Below, one piece after another: positions 1 to 8,904 of a DNA stretch of 61,723 nucleotides; within the stretch, counting starts at the first letter, position 1; the number at the start of each line of letters is the position of its first letter. The notes beneath the pieces were generated by a model. That model saw nothing but the letters and a program-made list of their open reading frames with translations, searched no databases and was not told where the DNA came from. The stretch lies in assembly GCA_027494015.1 (NCBI GenBank), contig JAOSJP010000007.1, positions 1 to 61,723 of the forward strand, given 5' to 3'. The translations under genes were made by a program, and so were the position numbers. The stretch is from Anaerolineae bacterium. GTDB taxonomy: Bacteria; Chloroflexota; Anaerolineae; Aggregatilineales; Aggregatilineaceae.

Positions 1-849
1 GTGTCGGTGGTGATGCCCGTCTACAACGAAGAGAGCGTGATCGGCGACATTCTGGATCAGGTGGCCGCTCAACCGCTGGTGGATGAGATCATCGTCGTGG
101 ACGACGGCTCGACCGACGACACTGCGGCCATCGTCCGGGCGCACCCCGCCGCCCGCATGGTGGCGCACCCCTACAACATTGGCAACGGCGCGGCGGTGAA
201 GTCCGGCATCCGCGCGGCCAGCGGCGAGATCATCCTGCTGATGGACGCCGACGGCCAGCACCCCCCGGCGGAGATTCCGAGCCTGCTCCAGCACATAGAC
301 CGCTACGATATGGTCGTGGGGGCGCGCAGCGCCGGCACGCAGGCCCGCCGGCACCGCACCTTCGCCAACCGCCTGTTCAACGCTTACGCTTCATACATTG
401 TTGGTCACCCGGTGCCCGACCTGACCTCCGGCTTTCGCGCCGTGCGCGCGCCCATCGCCCGCAGCTTTCTGTACCTGCTGCCCAACGGCTTCTCGTATCC
501 CACCACGCTGACCATCTGCCTGTTCCGCGCCGGCTATGCGGTGCATTATCAGCCGTTCGCGTCGCCGGCGCGCACGGGCAGCAGCAAGATTCGCCCGCTG
601 CGCGACGGGCTGCGCTTTCTGCTGACGCTGACCCGGCTGGGCACGCTGTTCGTCCCGCTCAAGATATTTCTGCCGCTCAGCCTGCTCTTTCTGCTGGCGG
701 GGGGCAGCTACACCATTGGCAAGCTGGCTACGGTTCACCGTTTCAGCGGCTTCGGCGGGCTGGCGATCAGCATCGGCGTCGTCCTGTTCATGCTGGGGCT
801 GATCTCCGAGCAGATCGCCCTGCTGCGCTACATCAACAGCGACCGCTGA
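1..849 (+). CDS. Family 2 glycosyltransferase, membrane-anchored (5' end possibly cut)
   Basis: This is a GT-A fold, family 2 glycosyltransferase of the dolichyl-phosphate-mannose-synthase-like group. It is expected to transfer a sugar from a nucleotide sugar to a polyprenyl phosphate or glycan at the inner face of the membrane. DDGSTDD (residues 34-40) and DADGQH (82-87) are the nucleotide and metal-binding motifs. Two hydrophobic helices at about 217-245 and 252-275 anchor the C-terminus. The frame opens with GTG at the first base of the window, and relatives usually have a few more residues before the first strand, so the true start may lie upstream. It is followed after 2 bp by the DUF354 gene and then a sulfotransferase, which suggests one operon for a surface polysaccharide or glycolipid. 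Confidence 0.88.
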   Translation: MSVVMPVYNEESVIGDILDQVAAQPLVDEIIVVDDGSTDDTAAIVRAHPAARMVAHPYNIGNGAAVKSGIRAASGEIILLMDADGQHPPAEIPSLLQHIDRYDMVVGARSAGTQARRHRTFANRLFNAYASYIVGHPVPDLTSGFRAVRAPIARSFLYLLPNGFSYPTTLTICLFRAGYAVHYQPFASPARTGSSKIRPLRDGLRFLLTLTRLGTLFVPLKIFLPLSLLFLLAGGSYTIGKLATVHRFSGFGGLAISIGVVLFMLGLISEQIALLRYINSDR

Positions 850-851
850 CC

Positions 852-1904
852 ATGCGCATCCTGGTGGACATCACCCACCCCATGCACGCGCACTTCTTCC
901 GCCACGCCCTCGCCCGCTGGCAGCGCGAGGGGCACGCGCTGTGCCTCACCAGCCGCAATAAAGACATTACCTGGGCGCTGCTGGACGAGTTCGGCCTGGA
1001 GCATGTCCGCATTGGCCGCCGGGCGCGGCGCGGCGTCGCGGGGCTGGCTGTCGAGCTGATCGAACGCGCCTGGGGGCTGCGCCGCGCGGTGCGGCGTTTC
1101 CGCCCGGATGTCGCCGCCGCCGAAGCGGGGACGTTCCTCGTCTATGGCTGCCTGCCGGAGCGCGTGCCGGTCGTCGTCTTCTCCGACACCGAGCACGCCC
1201 GCGTCGCCAACGCGATCACCTACCCGCTGGCCCGCGCCGTGATCACCCCGCGCGCCTACGAGAAAGCGGCGGGGAGACGGCACATCCGCTACGACGGCTA
1301 CCAGCAGCTTGCCTACACCCACCCGGCCTACTTCACGCCCGATCCGGCGGCGCTGGAAGCGGAGGGGCTGCGCCCCGGCGAGCCGTTCATCATCGTGCGC
1401 CTGGTCAACTGGGGGGCCAGCCACGATGTGAGGGATTTCGGCGTGCGCGACCTGCGCGCGGTGATCGCGGCGCTGGCCCCCTGGGGGCGAGTCATTCTCA
1501 GCGCCGAAAAGCCGCTGCCGCCCGACCTGCAGGCGCTGGCGTTGCGCGGCCCGCGCCGCAACATGCTGCACCTGCAGGCGTTCGCCCGGCTGTTCTTCGG
1601 CGAAAGCGCGACGATGGCCAGCGAGTGCGCCATGCTGGGCACGCCGGCGATCTTCCTCTCGACCTCGCGGCGCGGCTACATCGCCGAGCTTGAGCGGCGC
1701 TACGACATGGTATACGCCTTCCACGATCCGCAGACCGGCCAGGCGGACGCGCTGGCAAAGGCGCGGGCGTTGCTGACCGACCCGGCGACACCCGCCGCGT
1801 GGCAGGCCAAGCGCCAGCACATGCTCGCCGAGCTGATTGACGTGAGCGACTTCATCGCGCGCGCCGTGCCCCGGTATGCGCGCGATCAGCAGGGGGGGAC
1901 ATGA
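852..1904 (+). CDS. DUF354 family protein (GT-B-like)
   Basis: A 350-residue protein that begins with the DUF354 signature MRILVDITHPMHAHFF. The family resembles GT-B glycosyltransferases or UDP-sugar epimerases and is usually found in polysaccharide clusters. The exact reaction is not known. The C-terminal half contains a glycosyltransferase-like segment (LFFGESATMASECAMLGTPA) that resembles the donor-binding loop of GT-B enzymes. There is no signal peptide or membrane helix, so the protein is probably cytoplasmic. It starts 2 bp after the GT2 gene and overlaps the following sulfotransferase by 4 bp, which indicates translational coupling in an envelope-glycan operon. Confidence 0.82.
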   Translation: MRILVDITHPMHAHFFRHALARWQREGHALCLTSRNKDITWALLDEFGLEHVRIGRRARRGVAGLAVELIERAWGLRRAVRRFRPDVAAAEAGTFLVYGCLPERVPVVVFSDTEHARVANAITYPLARAVITPRAYEKAAGRRHIRYDGYQQLAYTHPAYFTPDPAALEAEGLRPGEPFIIVRLVNWGASHDVRDFGVRDLRAVIAALAPWGRVILSAEKPLPPDLQALALRGPRRNMLHLQAFARLFFGESATMASECAMLGTPAIFLSTSRRGYIAELERRYDMVYAFHDPQTGQADALAKARALLTDPATPAAWQAKRQHMLAELIDVSDFIARAVPRYARDQQGGT

Positions 1905-2992
1905 ACGCGGCGGCTAACGACCCGGTCTTCGTCGTGGGTTACATGCATTCGGGCACGACGCTGCTGCACAACATCCTGGCCGCGCATCCCGCCGTCTTCG
2001 CCGCCGCCGACGAGACGCGCTACTTCGCCTATCTGCCACTCCTCAGCGGGCTGTACCCCGACCTGAGCGACGATGGCGCGCTGGACGACCTGGCCCTGTT
2101 GCTGGCCGACCTGATCCAGCGCGGCCAGCCGGCCCGCCTGCGCAGCCTGCCCCGCCGCTGGCGTCCAGAGCCGGAGGACGCCGCGCTGTCCGCCGCGGAC
2201 CTGGCCGCGATCCGCGCGGCGGCCCAGCCGCGCACCTATGGTGCGGTGTTCCGCGCGGTGTTCGATCACCTGGCCGGGCGCGCGGGCAAGACGCGCTGGC
2301 TGGAGAAGACACCGCAGCACATCTTCCTGATAGACGAGATTCTGCGCAGCATCCCGGACGCGCGCTTCGTGGAGATCGTGCGCGACCCGCGCGACAACCT
2401 GGCCTCCAAGAAGAAGCGCAAGCAGGCCATCCGCGCCGCCACGCAGTTCGACCCGGCGGAGCAGCGCATCCGCACCCTGGAGCGCGTTTACGACCCGTTC
2501 TGGGACGCGCTGGAATGGCGGCTGGCCGTGCGCGCCGGGCAGGGCGCGCGCCGCGCGCATCCCGACCGGCTGCACAGCCTGCGCTATGAAGACCTGATCG
2601 CCCAGCCGGAGCCAACCGTGCAGGCGGTGTGCGTCTTCCTGGGGCTGGATTTCGCGCCAAAGATGCTCGACGTGCGCTGGTGGAACGCCGCCGAAGGGGA
2701 TCGCAGCGAGCGCAAGGGCATCGTCGCCGACGCGCGCGGTCGCTGGGCGCAAACGCTGACGCCCGCTGAAGTGGCGCTGGCGCAGCGCGTGACCGGCGGC
2801 CCGTTCCGGCGAGCGGGGTACACCCCCGCGCCCACACCGCTCCGCGCCTGGCTGGGAATGCCCTGGCTGCTGCTGCGGGCGGGGGCGGGGCTGGTCGAGC
2901 GACTGATCCGGCGCTGGCAGCTTGGCGGGCCGCGCTTCCTGCTCAATACGCTGGTGAATTACGGCAAGGCGCTGCGCAGGCTGGTCCGGTAG
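1901..2992 (+). CDS. Sulfotransferase family protein
   Basis: A PAPS-dependent sulfotransferase, predicted to move sulfate from 3'-phosphoadenylyl sulfate to a glycan or lipid hydroxyl. The 5'-phosphosulfate loop VGYMHSGTTLL lies at residues 12-22. The 3'-phosphate-binding segment (FVEIVRDPRDNLASKK) is at about 154-170, with the usual Arg and Ser. A later LRYEDLI segment is also typical of the superfamily. Length 363 aa fits Sulfotransfer_3-type enzymes. The ATG overlaps the previous stop (ATGA). With the upstream GT2 and DUF354 genes it suggests sulfated surface polysaccharide or glycolipid. The acceptor cannot be told from sequence. Confidence 0.87.
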   Translation: MNAAANDPVFVVGYMHSGTTLLHNILAAHPAVFAAADETRYFAYLPLLSGLYPDLSDDGALDDLALLLADLIQRGQPARLRSLPRRWRPEPEDAALSAADLAAIRAAAQPRTYGAVFRAVFDHLAGRAGKTRWLEKTPQHIFLIDEILRSIPDARFVEIVRDPRDNLASKKKRKQAIRAATQFDPAEQRIRTLERVYDPFWDALEWRLAVRAGQGARRAHPDRLHSLRYEDLIAQPEPTVQAVCVFLGLDFAPKMLDVRWWNAAEGDRSERKGIVADARGRWAQTLTPAEVALAQRVTGGPFRRAGYTPAPTPLRAWLGMPWLLLRAGAGLVERLIRRWQLGGPRFLLNTLVNYGKALRRLVR

Positions 2993-3318
2993 CGACCAAC
3001 GGAAACCGGCAGGAGCGGCAGACAAAGGGCAGATTTCTCCGCCGAGACGCAGAGGACGCAGAGAGAGATTTGCGGAGAGGCCGGGCGGGCGTAGGGGCGG
3101 GTTTCGAAACCCGCCTCTACACGTGCAGGCGCTCGAATGCCAGACTTCCGAAGTCTCTCGCAGAACAGCCCCCACCCGGCTCTTGCTGACGGCTGACCGC
3201 CGATGACTGACCGCTTATTTACAGCGCGCGCTACTTCAGGTACAGTGAGGGCAGGCCTGGACTCTTACCGGACTGCCGTGTATTCAGACGCGGGACGCCG
3301 GACATAAGGAGGTGCACA
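2993..3318. repeat. Gene-free spacer with R7, R1, R2 and heptad repeats
   Basis: No gene seen. It holds an R7 motif (cgcagaggacgcagaga type) at about 3040-3068, a complete R1 palindrome at 3091-3120, and a short R2 palindrome (AGACTTCCGAAGTCT) at 3142-3156. Heptad-like ctgacgg/ctgaccg units lie at 3187-3213. A possible -10 hexamer TACAGT is at 3241-3246, and a strong Shine-Dalgarno AAGGAGGTG at 3306-3314 serves the ATG at 3319. Confidence 0.7.
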
Positions 3319-4263
3319 ATGCTTCGCAGAATGGCGTTCCTGGCGCTGGCGGCCACTTTTGTGCTCGCCCTCGCCGGGGCACCGGCAGCCGCCCAGGAAG
3401 GCGATGCAACGACCAATTACACGCTCAACATGCGCACCGGGCCAGGTGGCACCTACGAGGTGCTGACCACGCTGCCCGGCGGCACGCCGCTGCTGCTCGA
3501 AGCGCGCAACGCCGACGCTTCCTGGGTGCTGGGCCGCACCCTGGATGGCGCGCAGCGTGGGTGGCTGGCCAGCCTCTACCTCGCTTTCTCGCCAGGAGTC
3601 AGCGCGATCCGCCTGCCGCCCAGCGAGGAGATTCTCCCCGCGCCTGCCGCACCGCCCGCGCCCGCCCCGGTGGAGAGCGGGCCAGAAGCGCCGGCAGCGG
3701 GCGGGGCAGCCGCAAACACCCGCTATCAGATGAACGTGCGCAGCGGGCCGGGCACCAGCCATAACACGCTGACCACGCTACCCGGCGGCACGTCGCTGCT
3801 GCTCGAAGCGCGCAATGGCGACGCGTCGTGGGTGCTGGGCCACACGTCCGATGGCCGCGTGCGCGGTTGGCTGGCCAGCCAATACCTGGTCTTCACGGAG
3901 GGTAGCGCCGCCAGCCTGCCGGTCAGCACAGAGATCGTGACTGCCGGGGCACCTGCGGCTGCGCCCGCTGTGGAATACGCCGGCGAGCGCATCATCGAGC
4001 TGCGCCCCTTCAACGCGGCGAGCGTGACCGGGATCAACCTGGCGGCCTACCCGGTGGTGGGCCGGGCGACAGGGCGCGCGCGGCAGGTATTCCTGGCCGG
4101 GCGAGCGCTGGGCAACAACCCGCATGTCGTGGCGAAGGTGGGCGACTGCTCGTCCGAACACTGGTATTTTCTCAAGTCCGTTCGCCTGGGGCGACTACAA
4201 CCTGGGCGGCTATGGATCTCTGCAAGCCGTGATCAACCACTTCGGCGAATCGCTGGCCTATGA
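3319..4263 (+). CDS. SH3-SH3-SGNH secreted hydrolase, N-terminal part (frameshifted)
   Basis: N-terminal portion of a secreted SGNH/GDSL-like hydrolase. A signal peptide (residues 1-25, cleavage near AAAQ) is followed by two bacterial SH3 repeats (about 34-94 and 135-193, each with RxGPG and GWLAS.YL) and the start of the SGNH domain. The block I motif reads KVGDCSS (273-279), with Cys where the family has its nucleophilic Ser. The paralogue at 55059-56183 shows that the protein should continue as FLSPF. Here an extra A near 4174 shifts the frame, so this frame runs into unrelated sequence and stops at 4263. The remainder is the next feature. The strong RBS AAGGAGGTG fixes the start. This may be a pseudogene or a sequencing error. 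Confidence 0.8.
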   Translation: MLRRMAFLALAATFVLALAGAPAAAQEGDATTNYTLNMRTGPGGTYEVLTTLPGGTPLLLEARNADASWVLGRTLDGAQRGWLASLYLAFSPGVSAIRLPPSEEILPAPAAPPAPAPVESGPEAPAAGGAAANTRYQMNVRSGPGTSHNTLTTLPGGTSLLLEARNGDASWVLGHTSDGRVRGWLASQYLVFTEGSAASLPVSTEIVTAGAPAAAPAVEYAGERIIELRPFNAASVTGINLAAYPVVGRATGRARQVFLAGRALGNNPHVVAKVGDCSSEHWYFLKSVRLGRLQPGRLWISASRDQPLRRIAGL

Positions 4264-4786
4264 TGGCGAAGCGACGCACAACGGTTTCAATGCCAACGCC
4301 GTGCTGATGTCCATGTGGGCCAACCCCGCCGCCTGTCAGGAAGGCGAATCGCCGCTGGAATGCGAGTTCCGGCTGCACCGGCCCAGCGTGGCCATCATCA
4401 TGTTCGGCACGAGCGACCTGTTGGTGATGTCGCCCGCCCAGTTCAACACCTTCATGCGCCAGATCGTGGACGACTCCATCGAGGCTGGCGTCATCCCCAT
4501 CCTGAGCACGTTCCCTGGCAACCTGGGCTTTTGGAAAGAGACGATCCTGTACAACCAGATCGTGGTGCGCATCGCGCTGGATTATGACATCCCCTTGATC
4601 AACCTGTGGCTGGCGCTGGAATCCCTGCCCAATCACGGGTTGGAGCCGGACGGCTTTCACCTGGGCGAGCCGCCGTATGGCGCGTCCTGCACGCTGACCG
4701 ATCCGTACCTGTCAACGGGCTACACGACGCGCAACCTGGTGACGATGCAGACGCTCGACGCCGTGTGGCGCGGGGCGATGCAGTAG
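4124..4786 (+). CDS. SH3-SH3-SGNH hydrolase, C-terminal part (after frameshift)
   Basis: Continuation of the gene that starts at 3319, in the +1 frame. Homology to the paralogue begins at about 4175 (SPFAWGDYNLGGYG); the ATG at 4124 is only the first in-frame Met and probably not a real start. The segment holds block III-like MFGTSD (Asn replaced by Ser) and the catalytic Asp/His block V (LEPDGFHLG). The C-terminus (TLDAVWRGAMQ) is almost identical to that of the 55059-56183 paralogue. Intact ends on both sides of the shift argue for a recent lesion or a base-calling error rather than long decay. Confidence 0.75.
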   Translation: MSWRRWATARPNTGIFSSPFAWGDYNLGGYGSLQAVINHFGESLAYDGEATHNGFNANAVLMSMWANPAACQEGESPLECEFRLHRPSVAIIMFGTSDLLVMSPAQFNTFMRQIVDDSIEAGVIPILSTFPGNLGFWKETILYNQIVVRIALDYDIPLINLWLALESLPNHGLEPDGFHLGEPPYGASCTLTDPYLSTGYTTRNLVTMQTLDAVWRGAMQ

Positions 4787-4821
4787 AAGCCCCCTTCACT
4801 CCCCCGTCGAAGGGTGTTGTT

Positions 4822-4851
4822 GTAGGGGCGGGTTTGCAAACCCGCCCCTAC
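4822..4851. repeat. R1 palindrome
   Basis: A perfect copy of the 30-bp R1 inverted repeat (arm GTAGGGGCGGGTTT). It lies 35 bp after the SGNH stop codon in a 273-bp spacer. Confidence 0.85.
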
Positions 4852-5004
4852 ACATGCAGGTGACGCAGAGCAGCGCCCCTACGCTGGGGGCTGGGGTGCA
4901 GGCTTTTTGCGCTGCGCCCCAGCGCGGCCTCCTCTGGTCACCGGGCGCAGATCGCTGCCCCCCTCCCCTCTTCGTCCGCTAGGCATTCATGCCCAATTAT
5001 GCTA

Positions 5005-5021
5005 ATTTCTATCATAGAAAT
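5005..5021. promoter_or_regulatory. 17-bp perfect palindrome upstream of ndh
   Basis: ATTTCTATCATAGAAAT is a perfect inverted repeat centred on C5013. It lies 39 bp before the NDH-2 start in a short AT-rich patch. The position suits an operator over the promoter. TATCAT (5010-5015) could be a -10 hexamer, with a weak TTCATG 18 bp upstream. The regulator is unknown. Confidence 0.4.
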
Positions 5022-5059
5022 CCCGTGTGATTTTTCACAAGCAGTGAGAGGCTTCCCCC

Positions 5060-6517
5060 ATGACTCCGGCCCAGCGACCCCACAGACCGCGCATCGTGAT
5101 CATCGGCGCGGGCTTCGGCGGGCTGTACGCCGTCAAGCAGCTTGCGAAGACCGACGTGGACGTGCTGCTCATTGACCGGCAGAACTTCCACCTGTTCACC
5201 CCCCTGCTCTACCAGGTCGCCACGTCGGGCCTGGAGCCGGGCGAGATCGCCTATCCGGTGCGCGGCATTCTGCGCGGAATGCCCAACGTGCGCTTCCTGC
5301 GCGGTGACGTGACCGGCATCGCCCCGGACCGAAAAACGGTGACCGTGCACACCAGGCAGGGGACGCGCGAGGAGCGCTACGACTTCCTGATCGTCGCCGC
5401 CGGTAGCCGGACGCATTACTTCAGCCAGGATCACCTGACGCACCACGCCTTCGGGCTGAAGACGCTGGCCGACGGTGTGCTGCTGCGCAACCACATCCTC
5501 AGGTGCTTCGAGGCCGCCGCCTGGACGGATGACCCGACGGCGCGCGACGCCCTGACGACCATGGTGGTAGTCGGCGGGGGGCCAACGGGCCTGGAGACGG
5601 CGGGCGCGCTGCGCGAGCTGTACCGCTACGTGCTCAGCCGGGAATACGCCCATCAGGTGGATGGACTGAACGGGCGCGTGATCCTGGTCGAGCTGCACGA
5701 TCACCTGCTGACGCCGTATCCGCCCCGCCTGCGCGAAGCCGCGCGGCGGCAGCTCGAAGACATGGGCGTGGAGGTCATCCTGGGCCAGCGTGTGACCGAC
5801 GCCGGCGCGGATTTCGTGCGGCTGAGCGATGGCCGCACCCTCGCCACCCACACGCTGATCTGGGCAGCGGGCGTCACCGCGTCGCCCCTCGCGGCGCTGC
5901 TGGGCGTGCCCCTGCGCGGCGGAGATCGCGTGCCGGTTCACGCGACCATGCAGGCGTTGGGGCACGAGGATATTTATGTCGTTGGCGACATGGCCTACCT
6001 GGAGGACGGGCGGGGCGAGCCGTACCCGATGCTCATCCCGGTCGCCAAGCAGCAGGGCATCCTGGCCGCGCGCAACATTCGGCGCCGCCTGGACGGACAG
6101 CCGCAGCAGTCCTTCACCTACACCGGCCTCAGAGATCGCGGCATCATGGCGACCATCGGTCGCCGCCGGGCTGTCGCTTGGATCTTCTACCGCGTGCAGC
6201 TCACCGGCTACATCGCCTGGCTGGCCTGGCTGGTGCTGCACCTGATCACGCTGCTCGGCTTCCGCAACCGGCTGAACGTATTCGTCAACTGGATGTGGAA
6301 CTACTTCACCTACGACCGCTCGGTGCGCATCATTCTGGAAGCTGAGCCGGGCGCACCCCCCGTGCGCGCGGACGGTGCGGGGGATGTGAATCGTGTGGGC
6401 TATGGAGACGGCGTGGCAGACATCGCCCCCAACGAAGAAGCGGCCAGAGCCAACGGGGATGATTCCGGCGCGACAGACGCGATAGAGAGTGGGATCGGCG
6501 CTCGATCGAATCGCTGA
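5060..6517 (+). CDS. ndh: Type II NADH:quinone oxidoreductase (NDH-2)
   Basis: An FAD-dependent, non-proton-pumping NADH dehydrogenase that feeds electrons from NADH to quinone at the cytoplasmic face of the membrane. The FAD-binding Rossmann motif GAGFGGLYA is at residues 16-24. A second dinucleotide fold with GGGPTGLETAGAL lies at about 173-185, followed by an NDH-2-like VVGDMAYL segment. A hydrophobic C-terminal stretch (about 375-410) is the expected membrane-binding region. The polar tail beyond residue 430 is rich in Asp, Ala and Glu and appears lineage-specific. Length (485 aa) is slightly above the family norm because of this tail. GAGAGG precedes the ATG. A 17-bp palindrome upstream may be an operator. 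Confidence 0.88.
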   Translation: MTPAQRPHRPRIVIIGAGFGGLYAVKQLAKTDVDVLLIDRQNFHLFTPLLYQVATSGLEPGEIAYPVRGILRGMPNVRFLRGDVTGIAPDRKTVTVHTRQGTREERYDFLIVAAGSRTHYFSQDHLTHHAFGLKTLADGVLLRNHILRCFEAAAWTDDPTARDALTTMVVVGGGPTGLETAGALRELYRYVLSREYAHQVDGLNGRVILVELHDHLLTPYPPRLREAARRQLEDMGVEVILGQRVTDAGADFVRLSDGRTLATHTLIWAAGVTASPLAALLGVPLRGGDRVPVHATMQALGHEDIYVVGDMAYLEDGRGEPYPMLIPVAKQQGILAARNIRRRLDGQPQQSFTYTGLRDRGIMATIGRRRAVAWIFYRVQLTGYIAWLAWLVLHLITLLGFRNRLNVFVNWMWNYFTYDRSVRIILEAEPGAPPVRADGAGDVNRVGYGDGVADIAPNEEAARANGDDSGATDAIESGIGARSNR

Positions 6518-6590
6518 TGAGAAGTCCTATTCTCATAAGTGATTTTTTTCCTTGCCTCATATGGCTCCTAATGGAGAGGGTGCTAGCTCT

Positions 6591-6619
6591 TCTCCGCGTC
6601 CTCAGCGTCTCTGCGGTTC
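6591..6619. repeat. R7 repeat (CTCTGCG-type)
   Basis: A tcctcagcgtctctgcggtt motif. Related copies lie near 3040, 8680, 26785 and 33733, some in opposite orientation, always outside genes. Confidence 0.55.
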
Positions 6620-6753
6620 AGGCATTTTCGCCCCCAGCGTGAGACACGCCCGTAAAGCAGGGGCCGCTTTGCGCCGGGCCGAGGCTGCCCGTATGATTGG
6701 GACACTTCGCCAAACACCACCCACCAACCCCGATCACCTGGAGGGCGGTCAGC

Positions 6754-7746
6754 ATGAGAACACGTGGGACGAGCCTGGCGGCGTGGGCAGTGGCCTTGCT
6801 GGGCGGCGGGCTGTACGCGCTGCAAGCAGCGGGCGCAAATTCCGGCGGGCTGACGCTGCGCTACGCGGCGAGCGGCCTGCTGACAGCGGCGGCGGGGCTG
6901 GCTGTGGCGCGCTGGCGGCGGCGAGATGCGCGCGCGCCCCGCGCCCCGCTCCCCGACCCGGCGACGCTCGTCCTGGCGGGAATGACCGCGCTGAGCCTGT
7001 GGGCGGCAGCCTGGTGGCTGATGGATGGGACGAATCATATTCTGAGCCGCCAGGCGGGGTCTTTGGCGCAGCCTGCGCCGATCACCGCCCTGGACGACCG
7101 ATTGCTGGGCCTCGACCTCGATCCGCTGAGCTACGAGTTGGGCATCCTGTGGGCGGTAGTAGTGCTGCCGCTGGCCCAGGGGTGGCTACTGTGGGAGCTG
7201 TTTCAGCCGGAGATGGCGGCGCGCACGGGGCCGCATCGGGCGGTCGTGATCGCCGCCGTCGCTGGCGGGGCGCTGATGACTCTCTCGGCGGTGCAGAACG
7301 TCGCGCCGGCCATGCCCTGGGGACTGGCCTCCTGGCCCGGCTACACGCTGATCGCGCTGATCGCGGCGCTGCTCGTGGCGCTGACGCGCTCCCCCTGGCC
7401 GGGCGTCGTTGCTTATGCGGTGTACGCTTACGCCTCGTTCGCCTGGCGCGCCGATCTGCTGCGCGAGTTCGGCGGCCTGGACTACTGGCATCCCAAGTGG
7501 CTGACGGTTGTCGTGGCTGGCGCGCTGGGGGCGGGGGTCTGCGTGCAGGTGATCCGCTTCCGGGCAGAGCACCCCCCGGCGCAACCCCCGGAAGGAGCGC
7601 GGACAGGTCGCGCGGGGAGCTGGCTGCCGCTGACGCTGCTGGCCCTTGCCGCGCTGACGATGGCCGCCCGCGACGTGGACGCCCGCCGCGCCAACGCGCA
7701 GGAAAATGCCCCGCAGGTCGCCCTGCTACAGACGCCGCAAGAGTGA
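6754..7746 (+). CDS. Multi-pass membrane protein, unknown function
   Basis: A 330-residue integral membrane protein with about seven hydrophobic segments and a disordered-looking Ala/Arg-rich tail. I do not recognise the family: no protease, transporter or glycosyltransferase motif was found. An acidic loop after the third or fourth helix (LDDRLLGLDLDPLSYELG) precedes a Trp-rich stretch. The ATG at 6754 is preferred over an in-frame start 57 bp upstream because GGAGG sits 8 bp before it and the shorter protein begins with a plausible signal anchor (MRTRGTSLAAWAVALLGGG). Its 3' end overlaps the convergent SH3-protein gene by 21 bp. Confidence 0.7.
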   Translation: MRTRGTSLAAWAVALLGGGLYALQAAGANSGGLTLRYAASGLLTAAAGLAVARWRRRDARAPRAPLPDPATLVLAGMTALSLWAAAWWLMDGTNHILSRQAGSLAQPAPITALDDRLLGLDLDPLSYELGILWAVVVLPLAQGWLLWELFQPEMAARTGPHRAVVIAAVAGGALMTLSAVQNVAPAMPWGLASWPGYTLIALIAALLVALTRSPWPGVVAYAVYAYASFAWRADLLREFGGLDYWHPKWLTVVVAGALGAGVCVQVIRFRAEHPPAQPPEGARTGRAGSWLPLTLLALAALTMAARDVDARRANAQENAPQVALLQTPQE

Positions 7747-8511
7747 CACCAGCAGGCCCATCAGCCCCAGCGCTCCCAGCGCCAGGATGAGCACGATGGG
7801 GGGCAGAACGGTGTCGGCGGTGGTGGTGGGGTTGGAGCGCGGGACGATGACCGGCGTGACCGTATACGGCGGGAAGGTGAAGGTCGGCAGCGGCTGCCCC
7901 GGCACAAGCGTTGGCCCTGCGCCCGGCTCCGGCGTGAAGATGCCCGTAGGCGTGATCTGCGCCTGGGCGGTCAGCGTGGCCGCCGCGCCCGGCGTGGCGG
8001 TGACGGCGTCGGCGGTCTGCTGCGCGGCCAGGAACTCCGGGTCAATCGTGGGGACGCTCGCCAGATCAACTTCCTCAATCTGCGCTGCTTCGCCGGTGAC
8101 TCTCACCACGCTCTCGTGCACCCAGGCGGTGCCGCTCGGCGAATCGGGGAACTCGATCCAATACCACTGAAAGCGTCGGCCCAGGATGGCGTAGCTTGTG
8201 CCTGGATAAATCAGTCCGACGCGGTTCTCGCTGATGTCGGGGCCGGCGCGGACGTTGGTGGCATCGGCCAGCGCCTCGGCGACAGGCCGTCCTGCCGAGG
8301 TCGGCGTGCGCGTGGGGCTGGCTGAGGGCGGGCCGGGAGTCTCGGTGGCGGTGGGGAATTGAAGCTGTACCGGCGTCGGCGAAAGCTGGGCGCGCGGCGC
8401 GGCGCGACCAGGGCCAGAGACGCCCCCCGCCCCGGCGAGCGACGCACCACCGATCAGGAGCAGCACAATCGCGACGATAGTCAGCGAAACGCGCCTGTTC
8501 GCAACGGTCAC
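7726..8511 (-). CDS. Membrane-anchored SH3-domain protein
   Basis: A 261-residue extracytoplasmic protein. An N-terminal signal or anchor helix (residues 9-28) is followed by a Pro/Thr-rich linker (PTATETPGPPSASPTRTPT). One bacterial SH3 domain spans about 76-140 (ATNVRAGPDISENRVGLIYPG ... GTAWVHESVVRV). A second Thr/Pro-rich linker and a C-terminal hydrophobic helix (about 236-257) ending in RRL follow. SH3 domains of this kind usually bind cell-wall or surface polymers, so it is probably an envelope scaffold or sensor. No catalytic domain is visible. Two spans would put the SH3 domain outside and both termini inside. The start is the Met preceding the positively charged n-region. Confidence 0.75.
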   Translation of the reverse strand: MTVANRRVSLTIVAIVLLLIGGASLAGAGGVSGPGRAAPRAQLSPTPVQLQFPTATETPGPPSASPTRTPTSAGRPVAEALADATNVRAGPDISENRVGLIYPGTSYAILGRRFQWYWIEFPDSPSGTAWVHESVVRVTGEAAQIEEVDLASVPTIDPEFLAAQQTADAVTATPGAAATLTAQAQITPTGIFTPEPGAGPTLVPGQPLPTFTFPPYTVTPVIVPRSNPTTTADTVLPPIVLILALGALGLMGLLVSLLRRL

Positions 8512-8904
8512 GACGTGCCTGCCTCCTTTCCGCGCAGTATTTTTACATCGTTCCGAGCGGCGCTTAGCATACCGGAAACGGACGGGCCGGGCAACGTGAG
8601 GCGGGGGTGAGGTACACCAGGGCGCAGCAGAGCAGCGCCCCTACCTGACAGGCTTTGCACGCACCCCGGGGGAGAGCGTCACCGCAGAGGCGCGGAGGAC
8701 GCAGAGAAGAAGAGAAAGGGAGAAGGATTCCGGCGGACGGCTGCGAGCAGATTCCCAGGCTTCCGAAGTATTCGAAAACTTCGGAAGCCTGGCTTTCAGC
8801 GCGTCCGCGCCCGGCGTAGGGGTGCTGCCCTGTGGCGTCCGTTGTAGGGGAGGGTTTCTAAACCCTCCCCTACAGGCCTCGACTCCGCCTCGGCGCTGAT
8901 GCTG
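8512..8904. repeat. Spacer with truncated MITE-like element, R7, R2 and R1
   Basis: No gene seen. 8601-8664 matches one half of the 54621-54814 element: an R3 edge, then an R5 block at 8619-8644 and a terminal inverted repeat ending TTTGCACGCACCC. An R7 motif lies at about 8680-8712, an R2 palindrome at 8757-8790 (AGGCTTCC variant) and an R1 palindrome with GGGG-AGGG arms at 8844-8873. The region separates divergent genes, so these palindromes are not all downstream terminators. Confidence 0.7.

Noticed and set aside
828..3175. Minus-strand frames opposite the GT, DUF354 and sulfotransferase genes
   Set aside because: They overlap strong plus-strand genes coupled by 2-4 bp spacings and contain no domains.
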